A stretch of 64,000 nt of DNA, from contig NZ_CP104272.1 in the NCBI RefSeq assembly GCF_025244865.1, forward strand, positions 1,798,001-1,862,000, written 5' to 3'. The notes under the pieces are model-generated. The model saw only the letters and a list, made by a program, of their open reading frames with translations, made no database searches and had not been told where the DNA came from. Source of the stretch: Arthrobacter sp. zg-Y1110. Lineage in GTDB: Bacteria; Actinomycetota; Actinomycetes; Actinomycetales; Micrococcaceae. Both the position numbers and the translations under genes were made by a program. This document shows positions 27,821 to 35,345 of the stretch, one piece after another; the first letter of the stretch is position 1, and the number at the start of each line of letters is the position of its first letter.

Positions 27821-28794
27821 CGGATGGTCCTTCCGGACAGGTCGAGGAAAACGTCCTCGAGGGTACGCGAAGCCATATGTACTGAAGAAGGCAGGATGTT
27901 CCGTTCCGCCCACCACGAGGCCAGTGCGGCCAGGTCGTGGGGAGTCAGCGCCCCCCGGACGGCGTAGTGTCCGGGTGCGGCCTCCTGCACCTCCAGATGC
28001 TGCAGCCGCCCGGAGGAGAGGGCGACGACGTCGAGCCCGGGTTCGGCGTCGAACGTCAGCAACCGCTGCTCGGCGGGTGAGCCGGGGGAGCCGGTGGCGG
28101 AGGTGAGCTCGGCTACGGTGCCCGAGGCGACGGTCTTGCCGGCGTCGATGATGTAGACGTAGTCGGCCAGCTTCTGCGCGTCGTCCATCAGGTGGGTGGT
28201 GAGGATGATGCCGAGCCCCTCGTCCCGCAGCTCGGTGATCAGGTCAAACACGATCTGGCGTGACTGGGGATCCAGTCCGGCGCTGGGTTCGTCCAGGAAA
28301 AGGACCTCGGGGCGGCCGATCAGCGCCGCGGCCATGGCCAGTCGCTGCTTCTGCCCGCCGGAGAGACGCCGGATTCCGGTGTTGGCGAAGCTGCGGATGC
28401 CCAGGCGGTCCACCAGCTCGGCGACCGGCCGGGGCGCCTCATACATGCGGGCCACATGCTCAAGCAGGGCCACGGGACGGGCCGACGGCGGTAGTCCGCC
28501 TTCCTGGAGCATCACGCCTACGCGGCTGCGGAGGCGGGCGTCTGCACGGTAAGGATCCTGTCCGAGCAGGCGGATTTCCCCGCCGTCAATGGACTGCAGT
28601 CCCTGGGCGCATTCAAGCGTGGTGGTCTTTCCCGCTCCGTTGGCACCAAGGAGGGCAGTGACGGATCCGCGGCGGGCAGTGAAGTCGACGCCGGCCAGCA
28701 CACGGATCATTTTGCCGTCGAGACCAGCAACCGGGCCGCAGTCCTTGATCAGACCTTTAATGGTCAGGCAGGGTTCATCGATAGGCACCTGCAT
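27817..28794 (-). CDS. ABC transporter ATP-binding protein
   Basis: A 325-residue ATPase of the drug/ABC-2 exporter class (CcmA/DrrA-like). Walker A is GANGAGKTTT near residue 51, Q-loop GVMLQEGGL, signature RLSGGQKQRL, Walker B VLFLDEPSAGLD and switch TTHLMDD. The last ~80 residues form the extra C-terminal domain common in this class. It forms one unit with the permease (TTGA overlap) and probably ctaA. On the minus strand TAACGT lies five bases before the ATG, so the message may be leaderless. It diverges from sufR across a 123-base gap. Confidence 0.92.
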   Translation of the reverse strand: MQVPIDEPCLTIKGLIKDCGPVAGLDGKMIRVLAGVDFTARRGSVTALLGANGAGKTTTLECAQGLQSIDGGEIRLLGQDPYRADARLRSRVGVMLQEGGLPPSARPVALLEHVARMYEAPRPVAELVDRLGIRSFANTGIRRLSGGQKQRLAMAAALIGRPEVLFLDEPSAGLDPQSRQIVFDLITELRDEGLGIILTTHLMDDAQKLADYVYIIDAGKTVASGTVAELTSATGSPGSPAEQRLLTFDAEPGLDVVALSSGRLQHLEVQEAAPGHYAVRGALTPHDLAALASWWAERNILPSSVHMASRTLEDVFLDLSGRTIR

Positions 28795-28917
28795 ATTCTA
28801 CGTTAGGTAGTACAGGACGCCGGCACGGGCGGACACGCGCGATGGACCATGGCGATGGGAAGCCTTGCCTTAGTGGAATCGGGGAACAGATTAGGTCATG
28901 CTTGTGTTGTGTATTCT

Positions 28918-29700
28918 GTGAGCAACTCTGAGACTAAGGCGGCGGCCGTGCCGAGCGCTGCCCGCGAAGCGGAGGAGCGTACCCGGGACAAGGTGCTGGG
29001 TGCGGTTCTGGAGCACGGCCCGGTCAGTGCCGCGGAGCTGGGGGAACGGTTGGGCTTCACGCCCGCCGCCGTGCGCCGCCACCTTGACGCCCTCTCGGGG
29101 AAGGGCCTGATCCAGGTCAAGCTTGTCCGTAATTCCTCTTCCGGTGCAGGAAGGCCGGCCCGGCGGTACGTATTGAGCCCGCAGGGACAGGCCCATCTCG
29201 GCAACGACTACCTCGACATCGCCACTGAGGCGCTGCGCCAGCTCGGTGCAGCCCTTGGACCCCAGGCAATCGAGGCGTTTGCCGCGGAACGGTTCGGCCG
29301 GATGGAGGAACGTTACCGACCCGTCGTCGACGCCGCCGGTCCCGAACTCGCCGACCGCGCCGAGGCGCTGGCTGCCGAACTGACGAAGGACGGTTTCGTC
29401 GCGTCGACCACCATGATCGGCGCCGCGGCGAAAAAGAGCACGCTGCTGAGTATCCAGCTGTGCCAGGCGCACTGCCCCATCCAGGGACTCGCCACGGCCT
29501 ACCCCGTCTTCTGTGACAAGGAGACCGAAGTTTTTGCCCGCCTGCTGGAGGTGGACGTCCGCCGTCTGTCCACGCTCTCCCGCGGCGGCCATGTTTGTAC
29601 GACCCACATCCCCGTGGGTCGGACCCGATCCGCGCCGCAGGTTCCCCTGCACGCCGAGACCAACCAGTCCACATCCATTCATCAGCAAGAAAGGCCGTGA
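28918..29700 (+). CDS. sufR: SufR-type Fe-S sensing transcriptional regulator
   Basis: A 260-residue winged-helix regulator. Residues ~25-70 hold the HTH ([26 protein letters not shown]), and the C-terminal part has Cys182, Cys186 and Cys199 in a CQAHCP...FC pattern plus Cys227. Such cysteines bind a 4Fe-4S cluster in SufR, which represses the suf genes when clusters are sufficient. The stop overlaps the sufB ATG by one base (TGATG), so it is the first gene of the suf operon and probably controls itself. The GTG at 28918 is chosen because the conserved part begins just after it; starts at 28849, 28855 and 28909 are also in frame. Confidence 0.9.
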   Translation: MSNSETKAAAVPSAAREAEERTRDKVLGAVLEHGPVSAAELGERLGFTPAAVRRHLDALSGKGLIQVKLVRNSSSGAGRPARRYVLSPQGQAHLGNDYLDIATEALRQLGAALGPQAIEAFAAERFGRMEERYRPVVDAAGPELADRAEALAAELTKDGFVASTTMIGAAAKKSTLLSIQLCQAHCPIQGLATAYPVFCDKETEVFARLLEVDVRRLSTLSRGGHVCTTHIPVGRTRSAPQVPLHAETNQSTSIHQQERP

Positions 29701-31175
29701 TGACGGATCAAGTAACCCAGAAGCCAACGGCACCTTCCATGGTGCCGGAGTCTGTGATTTCAGACATCCTGGAGAAGAACCCTGAACTCGAGGGCATCGG
29801 TACATACGAGTACGGATGGGCAGACTCGGACGTCGCCGGTGCTACGGCCCGCCGCGGCCTGAGTGAAGAAGTCGTCCGCGACATTTCGGCTAAGAAGAAC
29901 GAGCCGCAGTGGATGCTGGACCTTCGCCTGAAGGGCCTGAAGTACTTTGAGCGCAAGCCCATGCCGACCTGGGGTGCAGACCTCTCCGGCATCGACTTCG
30001 ACAACATCAAGTACTTCGTCCGTTCCACGGAGAAGCAGGCCAACACCTGGGAAGACCTCCCCGAGGACATCCGCAACACGTACGAGAAGCTCGGTATCCC
30101 CGAAGCTGAGCGCGGCCGCCTGGTTTCCGGCGTCGCAGCGCAGTACGAGTCCGAGGTTGTCTACCACCAGCTCCGCGAGGACCTGGAACGCCAGGGCGTC
30201 ATCTTCCTGGACACGGACACCGCGCTGAAGGAACACCCGGAAATGTTCCAGGAGTACTTCGGCACCGTCATCCCTGTCGGTGACAACAAGTTCGGCTCGC
30301 TGAACACTGCCGTGTGGTCCGGCGGTTCCTTCGTGTACGTCCCCAAGGGCGTCCACGTAGAGATCCCGCTGCAGGCCTACTTCCGTATCAACACGGAGAA
30401 CATGGGCCAGTTCGAGCGCACCCTGATCATTGCGGACGAGGATTCCTACGTCCACTACATCGAGGGCTGCACCGCGCCGATCTACACGTCGGATTCGCTG
30501 CACTCCGCCGTCGTCGAAATCATCGTGAAGAAGGGCGCCCGCGTCCGCTACACGACCATCCAGAACTGGTCCAACAACGTGTACAACCTGGTGACCAAGC
30601 GCGCCATTGCACACGAGGGCGCCACCATGGAATGGATCGACGGCAACATCGGCTCCAAGGTCACCATGAAGTACCCGGCTGTCTACCTGGTCGGCGAGCA
30701 CGCCAAGGGTGAGACCCTGTCCATCGCCTTTGCCGGCGAGGGCCAGCACCAGGACACCGGATCCAAGATGGTCCACATTGCGCCCAACACCAAGAGCTCC
30801 ATCATTTCCAAGTCCGTGGCCCGCGGCGGCGGCCGTGCCGCTTACCGCGGCCTGGTCCAGGTCCGCGAAGGCGCCACGCACTCGGCCAACACCGTGCGCT
30901 GCGACGCCCTCCTGGTGGACACCATCTCCCGCTCGGACACGTACCCGTACGTGGACATCCGCGAAGATGACGTCACCATGGGCCACGAAGCCACTGTCTC
31001 CCGCGTCAGCGAGGAGCAGCTGTTCTACCTCATGTCCCGCGGCCTTCCCGAGGACGAGGCAATGGCAATGATCGTGCGCGGCTTCATCGAGCCGATCGCG
31101 CGCGAACTGCCCATGGAATACGCCCTTGAACTCAACCGCCTCATCGAACTCCAGATGGAAGGAGCCGTCGGTTAA
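29700..31175 (+). CDS. sufB: Fe-S cluster assembly protein SufB
   Basis: A 491-residue scaffold subunit of the SufBCD complex, which builds Fe-S clusters in the cytosol. Conserved blocks include [56 protein letters not shown] and the C-terminal [17 protein letters not shown], with the Cys that takes part in cluster assembly. GAAAGG is five bases before the ATG. Both ends overlap neighbours by one base (sufR TGATG, sufD TAATG). No intein is present, unlike the homologue in some mycobacteria. Confidence 0.97.
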   Translation: MTDQVTQKPTAPSMVPESVISDILEKNPELEGIGTYEYGWADSDVAGATARRGLSEEVVRDISAKKNEPQWMLDLRLKGLKYFERKPMPTWGADLSGIDFDNIKYFVRSTEKQANTWEDLPEDIRNTYEKLGIPEAERGRLVSGVAAQYESEVVYHQLREDLERQGVIFLDTDTALKEHPEMFQEYFGTVIPVGDNKFGSLNTAVWSGGSFVYVPKGVHVEIPLQAYFRINTENMGQFERTLIIADEDSYVHYIEGCTAPIYTSDSLHSAVVEIIVKKGARVRYTTIQNWSNNVYNLVTKRAIAHEGATMEWIDGNIGSKVTMKYPAVYLVGEHAKGETLSIAFAGEGQHQDTGSKMVHIAPNTKSSIISKSVARGGGRAAYRGLVQVREGATHSANTVRCDALLVDTISRSDTYPYVDIREDDVTMGHEATVSRVSEEQLFYLMSRGLPEDEAMAMIVRGFIEPIARELPMEYALELNRLIELQMEGAVG

Positions 31176-32509
31176 TGTCGAAGCTTAACGACGTCGTCGA
31201 AACCGTGACCGAAAAGGTCAGCAATGTAGTGGAGGAGGTCAAGGCGAAGGTAGGTTCCCCTCGGGAAACCAACCGTGTGCGCATTGACGGCTTCACCGAG
31301 GAGGGCGAAAACCTCTCCCCGCTGAACGAGGACTCCTCACCGCTGGGCGGCGACAGCAGCAAGTCCCACAGCCACGGTGGCGGAGAGGGCATCCCGGACA
31401 GCTCACGCGCCGGCCGCACCACCTCCTTCCACCGGGCTGACTTCGGCAGAATGACCGGCCGCGAAGAAGACTGGCGGTTCACCCCGCTCAAGCGCCTGCG
31501 CGGACTGCACACCGCGGACCTCGATGGAACAGCTCCCGAGCTGGCCGTCGTGGCCCCCGACGGCGTGCGGGTCGAGAGCATTGCCCGCACCGACTCCCGC
31601 ATCGGCTCCGCCGGCATCCCCGAAGACCGGGTTGCCGCCGCCGCGTGGGAAGACTTCCGCGAGGCCACTGCCGTAACCATCCCCGCCGAGACCGTAGTTG
31701 ACGGCAGCGTCACGCTGACCATCAACGGTGTCAGCAAGGATCCGGCCGCGCAGCACATCGTCATCACCGCGGAGAAGTTCTCCAAGGGCGTTGTGGTCCT
31801 GGACCACAAGGGTTCGGCTGTGCTGTCCCAGAACGTGGAAATCGTCGTCGGCGACGGTGCTGAACTGACCGTCGTGTCCGTTCAGGACTGGGACGACGAC
31901 GCCGTGCACGCCTCCGCGCAGTACGCCAAGATCGGCCGCGACGCGAAGTTCAAGCACGTCGTCGTCAGCCTCGGCGGCGACCTGGTGCGCGTCACCCCGT
32001 CCTCCAAGTTCACCGCCACCGGCGGCGACGTGCAGATGTTCGGCCTGTACTACGCCGACGCCGGCCAGCACCTGGAGCAGCGCCTGTTCGTGGACCACGC
32101 AGTGGCGAACTGCAAGTCCCGCGTGATGTACAAGGGAGCCCTGCAGGGCCGCGACGCGCACACCGTCTGGGTTGGCGACGTCCTGATCCGCAAGGAAGCA
32201 GAAGGTACCGACACGTACGAAGTCAACCGCAACCTGCTGCTGACCGACGGCGGCCGCGCCGACTCCGTACCGAACCTGGAGATCGAAACCGGACTGATCG
32301 AGGGTGCCGGCCACGCCAGCGCCACCGGCCGGTTCGACGACGAGCACCTGTTCTACCTGATGGCACGCGGTATCCCCGAGGACACCGCCCGCCGCCTGGT
32401 GGTCCGGGGCTTCCTCACCGAGATCATCCAGCAGATCAAGGTACCTGCCCTGGAAGAGCGTCTCACCGACGCCGTCGAGCGCGAGCTCGAAGCCTCCGGA
32501 GCCTACTGA
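31175..32509 (+). CDS. sufD: Fe-S cluster assembly protein SufD, with N-terminal extension
   Basis: A 444-residue SufD, the partner of SufB and SufC. The core starts near residue 88 with GREEDWRFTPLKRLRGLH, and continues through SVQDWDDDAVH, GLYYADAGQHLEQRLFVDH and the C-terminal RGIPEDTARRLVVRGFL. The first ~70 residues are unusual: residues 3-27 look like a charged amphipathic helix (NDVVETVTEKVSNVVEEVKA), then a Ser/Asp/His-rich stretch. The ATG is fixed by its one-base overlap with sufB. A stem-loop follows the stop, before sufC. Confidence 0.95.
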   Translation: MSKLNDVVETVTEKVSNVVEEVKAKVGSPRETNRVRIDGFTEEGENLSPLNEDSSPLGGDSSKSHSHGGGEGIPDSSRAGRTTSFHRADFGRMTGREEDWRFTPLKRLRGLHTADLDGTAPELAVVAPDGVRVESIARTDSRIGSAGIPEDRVAAAAWEDFREATAVTIPAETVVDGSVTLTINGVSKDPAAQHIVITAEKFSKGVVVLDHKGSAVLSQNVEIVVGDGAELTVVSVQDWDDDAVHASAQYAKIGRDAKFKHVVVSLGGDLVRVTPSSKFTATGGDVQMFGLYYADAGQHLEQRLFVDHAVANCKSRVMYKGALQGRDAHTVWVGDVLIRKEAEGTDTYEVNRNLLLTDGGRADSVPNLEIETGLIEGAGHASATGRFDDEHLFYLMARGIPEDTARRLVVRGFLTEIIQQIKVPALEERLTDAVERELEASGAY

Positions 32510-32515
32510 GACCAA

Positions 32516-32547
32516 GTCCGGGTGCCGGATAATCCCGGTGCCCGGAC
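32516..32547 (+). terminator. Stem-loop between sufD and sufC
   Basis: GTCCGGGTGCCGG pairs with CCGGTGCCCGGAC through 13 pairs (two G-U) around ATAATC, six bases after sufD. No U-tract. It may attenuate transcription or mark a processing point between sufBD and sufC. Confidence 0.5.
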
Positions 32548-32579
32548 CCTCTCGCCTTCCATCCCCAAAGCTTAGTAAC

Positions 32580-32593
32580 GCACCCGCGGGTGC
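32580..32593 (+). promoter_or_regulatory. 14-base palindrome before the sufC Shine-Dalgarno
   Basis: GCACCCGCGGGTGC is a perfect palindrome touching the AAAGGAG of sufC. It could be a protein-binding site or a hairpin that limits ribosome access. Confidence 0.35.
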
Positions 32594-32613
32594 AAAGGAG
32601 AAAGCCAACTCGC

Positions 32614-33384
32614 ATGTCTACTCTTGAGATCAAGGATCTTCACGTCAGCATTGAGACCGAACAGGGCCGCAAGCCGATCCTGAAGGGTGTCAGCCTGACC
32701 ATCAAAACCGGTGAGACGCACGCCATCATGGGCCCCAACGGCTCCGGCAAGTCCACCCTGGCCTCCACCATTGCCGGTCACCCGCGCTACAGCGTGGACA
32801 GCGGCTCCATCACGCTCGACGGCGAAGACGTCCTGGCCATGAGCGTGGACGAGCGTGCCCGCGCAGGTCTCTTCCTGGCCATGCAGTACCCGGTAGAGGT
32901 TCCCGGCGTCACCATGACCAACTTCCTGCGCACCGCCAAGACCGCGCTCGACGGCGAAGCCCCCTCCCTGCGCCACTGGACCAAGGACGTCAAGGCGGCC
33001 ATGGCCGACCTGCGCATCGATGCCGACTTCGCCCAGCGCAACGTCAACGAAGGCTTCTCCGGCGGCGAGAAGAAGCGCGTCGAGATCCTCCAGATGGAAC
33101 TCTTCCACCCCAAGATCGCCATCCTGGACGAGACCGACTCCGGCCTCGACGTCGACGCCCTGAAAATTGTTTCCGAAGGCGTTAACCGCGAGCACTCCAA
33201 GGGCGGCATGGGCACGCTGCTCATCACGCACTACACGCGTATCCTTCGTTACATCAAGCCCGACTATGTGCACGTCTTCGTCGACGGCCACATCGCCGAG
33301 CAGGGCGGCCCCGAACTTGCCGACCGCCTCGAAGAAGAAGGCTACGACCGCTTCACCGGCGCCAACGCCGCAGCCGGCGCGTAG
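32614..33384 (+). CDS. sufC: Fe-S cluster assembly ATPase SufC
   Basis: A 256-residue ABC-type ATPase that drives conformational change in SufBD. Walker A is GPNGSGKST, the Q-loop region FLAMQYPVEVPGV, signature FSGGEKKRVEI, Walker B IAILDETDSGLD (the SufC-type DETDSG) and switch ITHYTRIL. The ATG at 32614 starts the conserved STLEIKDLHV; AAAGGAG is 13 bases upstream, rather far, so initiation may be weaker than for sufB. It is separated from sufD by 104 bases holding a stem-loop and a palindrome. Confidence 0.97.
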   Translation: MSTLEIKDLHVSIETEQGRKPILKGVSLTIKTGETHAIMGPNGSGKSTLASTIAGHPRYSVDSGSITLDGEDVLAMSVDERARAGLFLAMQYPVEVPGVTMTNFLRTAKTALDGEAPSLRHWTKDVKAAMADLRIDADFAQRNVNEGFSGGEKKRVEILQMELFHPKIAILDETDSGLDVDALKIVSEGVNREHSKGGMGTLLITHYTRILRYIKPDYVHVFVDGHIAEQGGPELADRLEEEGYDRFTGANAAAGA

Positions 33385-33407
33385 TAAAGACAGCTGAAGG
33401 AGCAAAT

Positions 33408-33737
33408 ATGAGCGACTCCGATCTGGCCTCCACGTCCCTTGAGGACGTCGAAGAGGCCCTCAAGGACGTCATTGACCCCGAGCTCGGGGTGAATGTCGTT
33501 GACCTTGGCCTGCTCTACGGCTTGAAGTACGCCGAGGACGGCGCACTGCTGATCGACATGACGCTGACGACGGCGGCCTGCCCGCTGACCGATGTGCTTG
33601 AAGAGCAGACCGCCCAGGCCCTGGACGGCGTCGTTGATGAGTGGCGCCTGAACTGGGTATGGATGCCGCCGTGGGGACCTGACAAGATCACCGACGACGG
33701 CCGCGACCAGATGCGGGCCCTCGGCTTCAACATCTAG
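33408..33737 (+). CDS. sufT: Metal-sulfur cluster assembly factor (SufT/DUF59)
   Basis: A 109-residue MIP18/DUF59 protein involved in Fe-S cluster maturation or transfer. The hallmark DPELGVNVVDLGLLYGL and the TTAACPL motif with the conserved Cys are present. GAAGGAG lies seven bases before the ATG. It ends the suf operon. The cysteine desulfurase SufS and scaffold SufU, which often sit in this operon in actinobacteria, are absent here. Confidence 0.92.
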   Translation: MSDSDLASTSLEDVEEALKDVIDPELGVNVVDLGLLYGLKYAEDGALLIDMTLTTAACPLTDVLEEQTAQALDGVVDEWRLNWVWMPPWGPDKITDDGRDQMRALGFNI

Positions 33738-33771
33738 AGGTTCGGCAGCTAGCAGTCGAACCGGCAACAGG

Positions 33772-33806
33772 CAGGGCCGCTTCCCCAATGCGGGGAAGCG
33801 GCCCTG
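33772..33806 (+). terminator. Terminator of the suf operon
   Basis: CAGGGCCGCTTCCCC and GGGGAAGCGGCCCTG form a perfect 15-bp stem around AATGC, 34 bases after sufT. There is no U-tract. The next gene has its own -10 box ten bases later. Confidence 0.75.
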
Positions 33807-33815
33807 TCTGCGTGC

Positions 33816-33821
33816 TAGCGT
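33816..33821 (+). promoter_or_regulatory. -10 box of the SnoaL-like gene
   Basis: TAGCGT lies seven bases before the ATG at 33829, just past the suf terminator, with no Shine-Dalgarno. It would start a leaderless message for the three-gene unit ending with kptA. Confidence 0.5.
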
Positions 33822-33828
33822 GTCCGCC

Positions 33829-34227
33829 ATGGGGAACAGCATCCATTTTCATGACCAATATCTGGCGGCCTGGAACGAAGCCATGGCAACGGGCGACAGC
33901 GCTCCGATCGAAACCTTCCTGTCGCCGGACTACCACGGCTGGCTGGGACAGGAAGCAGCTGCCGCTGAGCCGTTTGACGCGGCGACGGCACGCGCAGGGT
34001 TTGGCGGCACCGTGGCCGCCCTGCGGGGGAGTACCGTGCATGCGGACTTCCGGACAGTCACGCCCCGCGGCCGGGACGAGGCGGTGGTGTTCTACGAGAT
34101 GACCTACCGTTCGGGCGGCGAGGTGACCGGGCGTGCCCTGCTGATGGAATCCTGGCGGCTCCAGGACGGCCGGTGGCAGCTTTGCCGCGATTTCACCGAA
34201 GTGAACGTCGGGCAGCCGGCTGCCTAG
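33829..34227 (+). CDS. SnoaL-like / nuclear transport factor 2-type protein
   Basis: A 132-residue protein with the small alpha+beta barrel pattern of the SnoaL/NTF2 superfamily: an N-terminal helix pair (YLAAWNEAMATGDSAPIETFL), the SPDYHGWLG turn, and strands ending in SWRLQDGRWQLCRDF. Members are enzymes or ligand binders with very different roles, so the function is open. A GTG nine bases upstream is possible, but the -10 box favours the ATG. The next gene starts one base after its stop, so they form an operon. Confidence 0.75.
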   Translation: MGNSIHFHDQYLAAWNEAMATGDSAPIETFLSPDYHGWLGQEAAAAEPFDAATARAGFGGTVAALRGSTVHADFRTVTPRGRDEAVVFYEMTYRSGGEVTGRALLMESWRLQDGRWQLCRDFTEVNVGQPAA

Positions 34228-34228
34228 G

Positions 34229-34564
34229 ATGCCGGGGCAGTCCCTGCCGCCGCTTTACGCCCATATGATCGAGTGCGGCGTGGTCGATCTGGATCCGTGG
34301 CACCTCTTACAGGGAGAGGATCAGGTGTGGCGCGCCCGGCACATTGAACAGGTATTTCCCGGCTGGGCCATCGTCCCCTTTGCCCGCAGGACTGATAACG
34401 ACGACGTTGCGTGCTGGACAGGCAGCGGCGTTGTCGTGATCGATGACTGGGACTTGACGTGGAAAAACGGGATGCCGATACGTCATGTGCAGGATGAATA
34501 CGCCACGATGGGTGAGTGGCTGGTGGCGGCCGTGCAGGATTTTGTCGAGTTCGAGTGGAGTTGA
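34229..34564 (+). CDS. SMI1/KNR4-like protein
   Basis: A 111-residue acidic protein with two Trp-rich segments. RHIEQVFPGWAIVPFARRTDNDDVACW followed by VVVIDDWD resembles the core of the SMI1/KNR4 (SUKH-like) family, many members of which are immunity proteins against contact-dependent or polymorphic toxins; others have unrelated regulatory roles. No toxin gene lies next to it. It starts one base after the SnoaL-like gene and is followed 14 bases later by kptA. The family call rests on pattern recognition only. Confidence 0.6.
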   Translation: MPGQSLPPLYAHMIECGVVDLDPWHLLQGEDQVWRARHIEQVFPGWAIVPFARRTDNDDVACWTGSGVVVIDDWDLTWKNGMPIRHVQDEYATMGEWLVAAVQDFVEFEWS

Positions 34565-34578
34565 GGAACGTGGGATCG

Positions 34579-35139
34579 ATGGCTAAGCCACTGAGCCGGA
34601 CAGAGATCAGCCGGGTGTTGTCCCATGCGCTGCGTCATGCTCCGGAAGAGTATGCGCTGGAGCTGGATGCGGAGGGTTGGGCGCCGGTTACTGAGGTACT
34701 CAGCGCCCTGCACCGACTTGGCCCGGAGTGGGAGTCTGTTGACAAGCAGGTGCTCGTTGAAGTGCTGGAAGCCGCGGAGAAGAAACGGCACCAGATGAGC
34801 GACGGGCGGATACGCGCCGTGCACGGCCATTCCGTCCCGGTACAGCCTGCGCAGGCACCCAGTACGCCCCCGCCGGTGCTTTTCCACGGCACCGCGCCTG
34901 CTGCTGTGCCGCAGATTCTCGCGGCCGGGATACTTCCGATGCGGCGGCAGTACGTCCATCTGTCGGACTCCGTGGAGCAGGCGCGTCAGGTGGGACAGCG
35001 CAAGGACGCCGATCCCGTGATCCTTACTGTGGATACCGGTGTCGCCGTGGCCCAGGGGACTAGTTTCTACCGATCGGATTCAGGAGTCTGGCTGGCTGAG
35101 TCCGTTCCGGCTTCCGCTGTGTCCGTGCCGGGAGCCTGA
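34579..35139 (+). CDS. kptA: RNA 2'-phosphotransferase KptA/Tpt1
   Basis: A 186-residue Tpt1/KptA enzyme, which removes an internal RNA 2'-phosphate using NAD. Family blocks are LSRTEISRVLSHALRHAPE (Arg/His pair), DAEGWAPVTEVL, KKRHQMSDGRIRAVHGHS, LFHGTAP, RQYVHLSDS and FYRSDSGVWLAE, which cover the Arg-His-Arg-Arg active site. In eukaryotes it finishes tRNA splicing; bacteria lack that pathway, so its natural substrate is unclear (RNA repair or RNA ADP-ribosylation are proposed). The ATG at 34579 is preferred; GTG at 34570 is in frame. The 206 bases that follow hold only short direct repeats. Confidence 0.92.
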   Translation: MAKPLSRTEISRVLSHALRHAPEEYALELDAEGWAPVTEVLSALHRLGPEWESVDKQVLVEVLEAAEKKRHQMSDGRIRAVHGHSVPVQPAQAPSTPPPVLFHGTAPAAVPQILAAGILPMRRQYVHLSDSVEQARQVGQRKDADPVILTVDTGVAVAQGTSFYRSDSGVWLAESVPASAVSVPGA

Positions 35140-35272
35140 GCGTAGGGGACGACGCTGAGGGGCTGGGGGCTGCCGCGTTTAGCCGGACCGATGCCCGAGT
35201 CGATGGTCCGTGAACAGGCCAACGGAACTGGCGTGTCCGGGGTAGGTAGTAGCTTTTGAAAGACGGGTATTT

Positions 35273-35311
35273 CCGGTTTTCGGGTCAGGCCGGTTTGGGC
35301 CGGTTTTCGGG
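35273..35311 (+). repeat. Short direct repeats upstream of the HNH gene
   Basis: CCGGTTTTCGGG occurs at 35273-35284 and 35300-35311, with a partial CCGGTTT at 35290 between them. They lie 35 bases before the start of the DUF222-HNH gene and could be binding sites or slippage remnants. Confidence 0.5.
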
Positions 35312-35345
35312 CCTGGAATGTCAGTGCGGGATGAAATCCTGAGGT

